Assembly: GCA_000980375.1 (NCBI GenBank)
Contig: LARD01000024.1
Coordinates: forward strand, 1 to 64,000
Direction: 5' to 3'
DNA from: Clostridium sp. K4410.MGS-306
Lineage (GTDB): Bacteria > Cyanobacteriota > Vampirovibrionia > Gastranaerophilales > Gastranaerophilaceae
DNA: 64,000 nucleotides
Below are positions 62,396 through 64,000 of the stretch, one piece after another. The notes beneath the pieces are model-generated. The model had not been told where the DNA came from. It ran no database searches and worked only from the letters and a program-made list of their open reading frames with translations. Made by a program: the position numbers and the translations under genes. The first letter of the stretch is position 1, and every line of letters starts with the position of its first letter.

Positions 62396-63595
62396 TTACT
62401 TGTGTTTTTCTGCAAGCTCTTTAAGCTCTCTTTGATAAGGAGAAATCTTATTTAGCTTGAAAATAACATCAGGCAAAACTTTTAGAGTGTATTCAATTTC
62501 ATCGTCAGTCGTAAATCTGCTTAAGCTGAATCTTATGCTTCCGTGAAGTGCTTCAAAAGGCACACCCATAGATTTTAGCACATGGCTTGGCTCAAGGCTT
62601 CCTGATGTACAAGCACTTCCGGAGCTAGCACAAATACCCAAATCACTCAGGTGAAGAAGAATAAGCTCTCCTTCAATGTATTGAAAACCAATATTCGTAG
62701 TATTAGGCACCCTGTTTGAGGTTGAACCGTTTACTTTGGCATTATAAATAGAATCCAAAATTCCATTTTCAAGTTTGTCACGGAGCCTTTTAACCTCTGT
62801 CATTTCATAGTCCAAAGATTTTTGTGCGAGTTCACAGGCTTTACCGAGCCCAACTATATAAGGCACATTTTCAGTACCGGCTCTTTTTCCGCGTTCTTGA
62901 TGGCCGCCAATGACAAAAGCAGGCAGTAATGTACCTGTTTTGATATAAAGAGCGCCAATACCTTTTGGAGCGTGTATTTTGTGACCGGCTATAGTAAGAA
63001 GGTCTATATCCGTATTTTTTACATCCAAAGGTATTTTGCCAGCCGCCTGGACTGCATCTGAATGAAATTTAATTTTTGGATTTTTGGCCTTAACAATCTT
63101 TGCGGCTTTTTCAACAGGCAAAATTACCCCTGTTTCGTTATTGGCATACATTATACTTACCAGTGCAGTTTCGTCTGTTATAGATTCGGCCAGCTGGTTC
63201 AAGTCGAGATTTCCTTTAGAATCAACATCAAGATAGGTAACATCATAGCCTTGTTTTTCCAAATATTTGTAAACATTGAGAACCGCCGGATGTTCTATTT
63301 TTGTTGTAATTATGTGCTTTTTATTTTTGTTAGCCTCCAGCACACCTCTAATTGCCATATTATCGCCTTCAGAGCCAGATGCAGTAAAGATAATTTCTTT
63401 TGCATCTCTTGCGCCGAGAAAATCTTTAACCTGTTCTCTTGCCTTGTCTACAGCGTGCATAACCTGACCGCCAAATTCGTGCATACTGGAAGGGTTGCCG
63501 TATAAGTCGCAAAAATATGGTTTCATTGCCTCAAATACTTGAGGGTCAACCATTGTGGTTGCGTTGTTATCAAGATAAACTGTTTTTTCAGACAT
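62396..63595 (-). CDS. nifS: Cysteine desulfurase, NifS type
   Basis: 399 residues. PLP enzyme: YLDNNATTMVDPQVFEAM start, GSEGDNMAI, AGHKIHAPKG with the PLP lysine, and SGSACTSGS with the active cysteine on a short loop (NifS/IscS class I). It takes sulfur from cysteine for Fe-S clusters. It follows nifU with 2 bases between, so the two are co-transcribed. Confidence 0.95.
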   Translation of the reverse strand: MSEKTVYLDNNATTMVDPQVFEAMKPYFCDLYGNPSSMHEFGGQVMHAVDKAREQVKDFLGARDAKEIIFTASGSEGDNMAIRGVLEANKNKKHIITTKIEHPAVLNVYKYLEKQGYDVTYLDVDSKGNLDLNQLAESITDETALVSIMYANNETGVILPVEKAAKIVKAKNPKIKFHSDAVQAAGKIPLDVKNTDIDLLTIAGHKIHAPKGIGALYIKTGTLLPAFVIGGHQERGKRAGTENVPYIVGLGKACELAQKSLDYEMTEVKRLRDKLENGILDSIYNAKVNGSTSNRVPNTTNIGFQYIEGELILLHLSDLGICASSGSACTSGSLEPSHVLKSMGVPFEALHGSIRFSLSRFTTDDEIEYTLKVLPDVIFKLNKISPYQRELKELAEKHK

Positions 63596-63597
63596 TT

Positions 63598-64000
63598 TTA
63601 CACCTCCACTACTTCAATATCTGGAGAAATGTGCTCCTTTAATGAAGCTTCTACAAAGTTTTTGAGCGTATTTGACGAGAATTTACAAGACTTGCACATC
63701 CCTTTTAAAGCAACAAAAACTTTATTGTCTTTTACATCAATCAGTTCAATATCTCCGCCGTCTTTTCTAAGTTCATTGGAAATATATTTTTCAATGACGT
63801 TATTGATTTTCAAAACAAGTTGTGTAACAGACATGTTTTTAATATCAATTTTTTCTTTTTTATTTCTGATTTCATCAATTATTTTTTGAATCGCAACATG
63901 GCACTGACCGCAAGCGCCGCCTGCTTTGGTGTAATTCATTACATCTTCAAGATCAGTAAGATTGTTGTCTTCGATAGCTTCTCTCAGAGCATTTTCTGTA
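63598..64000 (-). CDS. nifU: NifU-type Fe-S scaffold protein, 5' end beyond the window
   Basis: The frame stays open to the last base, so the N-terminal IscU-like domain is outside. The visible part starts TENALREAIEDNN, then LEDVMNYTKAGGACGQCH, the bacterioferritin-associated ferredoxin-like [2Fe-2S] domain, followed by a C-terminal Nfu domain with GMCKSC (CxxC). An ATG at 63939 is internal. The NifU-NifS pair is the general or nitrogenase-style Fe-S assembly set; no nitrogenase genes are seen, so general use is more likely. Confidence 0.92.
   Translation of the reverse strand, partial: TENALREAIEDNNLTDLEDVMNYTKAGGACGQCHVAIQKIIDEIRNKKEKIDIKNMSVTQLVLKINNVIEKYISNELRKDGGDIELIDVKDNKVFVALKGMCKSCKFSSNTLKNFVEASLKEHISPDIEVVEV

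Noticed and set aside
1..64000. tRNA genes, CRISPR arrays, insertion sequences or prophage
   Set aside because: I found no cloverleaf-like TPsiC-arm sequence in the gaps, no regular direct-repeat arrays, and no transposase or phage motifs.

Overview
The window is AT-rich, densely packed bacterial chromosome, with no tRNA, rRNA, insertion sequence, phage gene or CRISPR array that I can see. The best guess for the organism is an anaerobic or microaerophilic, Gram-negative-type (diderm) bacterium. Two TolC-type outer-membrane channels, exported proteins with signal peptides and a lipoprotein support the diderm cell plan. Rubrerythrin, rubredoxin and PerR, an iron alcohol dehydrogenase and a CoA-dehydratase-type activase support life with little oxygen. 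Several proteins carry an odd N-terminus ending in a [VL]SF[GKA] motif, a style I associate with the non-photosynthetic cyanobacterial sister group (Vampirovibrionia/Melainabacteria, Gastranaerophilales) of animal guts. That assignment is inference.

Layout. 1-2.3 kb: end of a surface-glycan cluster (family 11 fucosyltransferase, sugar epimerase, glycosyltransferase). 2.3-10.5 kb: housekeeping genes (uvrA, marC-type, nadA, and the chain aspS-NUDIX-HAD-ispF). 10.6-13.5 kb: a RicT/PSP1 protein, a soluble protein with a FlhA-type cytoplasmic domain, and a short TspO. 13.5-23.9 kb: solute-binding lipoprotein, LysM/EF-hand protein with a probable AUU start, serA, a lineage-type membrane protein, aroE, topA and an unknown gene. 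24-31 kb: accessory stretch with a TPR protein, an orphan DUF262 core, an HNH-like protein, a benzoyl/hydroxyglutaryl-CoA-type activase, a membrane-anchored small heat-shock protein and a nucleotidyltransferase. 31-37.7 kb: two exported paralogues and a drug-efflux locus (TolC, MarR, EmrA, EmrB) around a perfect palindromic operator. 37.7-39.4 kb: peroxide-defence operon perR-rubredoxin-rubrerythrin with a perfect 9-1-9 Fur-family box, and a zinc-ribbon protein. 39.5-44.9 kb: a second TolC-like protein, iron alcohol dehydrogenase, a large unknown protein and leuD. 45-53.6 kb: the S10 operon joined to a shortened spc operon, 18 ribosomal proteins from S10 to L18. 53.9-62.3 kb: CHASE2 protein with a degenerate cyclase domain, RqcH, a FlaG-like protein, an MshEN-like protein, a coiled-coil protein, gatA and an exported TPR/NHL protein. 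62.4-64 kb: nifS and the 3' part of nifU.

How the genes work together. EmrA/EmrB with the divergently transcribed TolC form a complete tripartite pump, and the MarR gene and palindrome lie between them. PerR, rubredoxin and rubrerythrin form a self-contained peroxide response. NifU and NifS build Fe-S clusters, which NadA and LeuD use. The most unusual material is the set of lineage-specific proteins sharing a two-part N-terminal pattern, and the flagellar-export-like pieces (FlhA C-domain, FlaG-like domain) found with no flagellar genes nearby.
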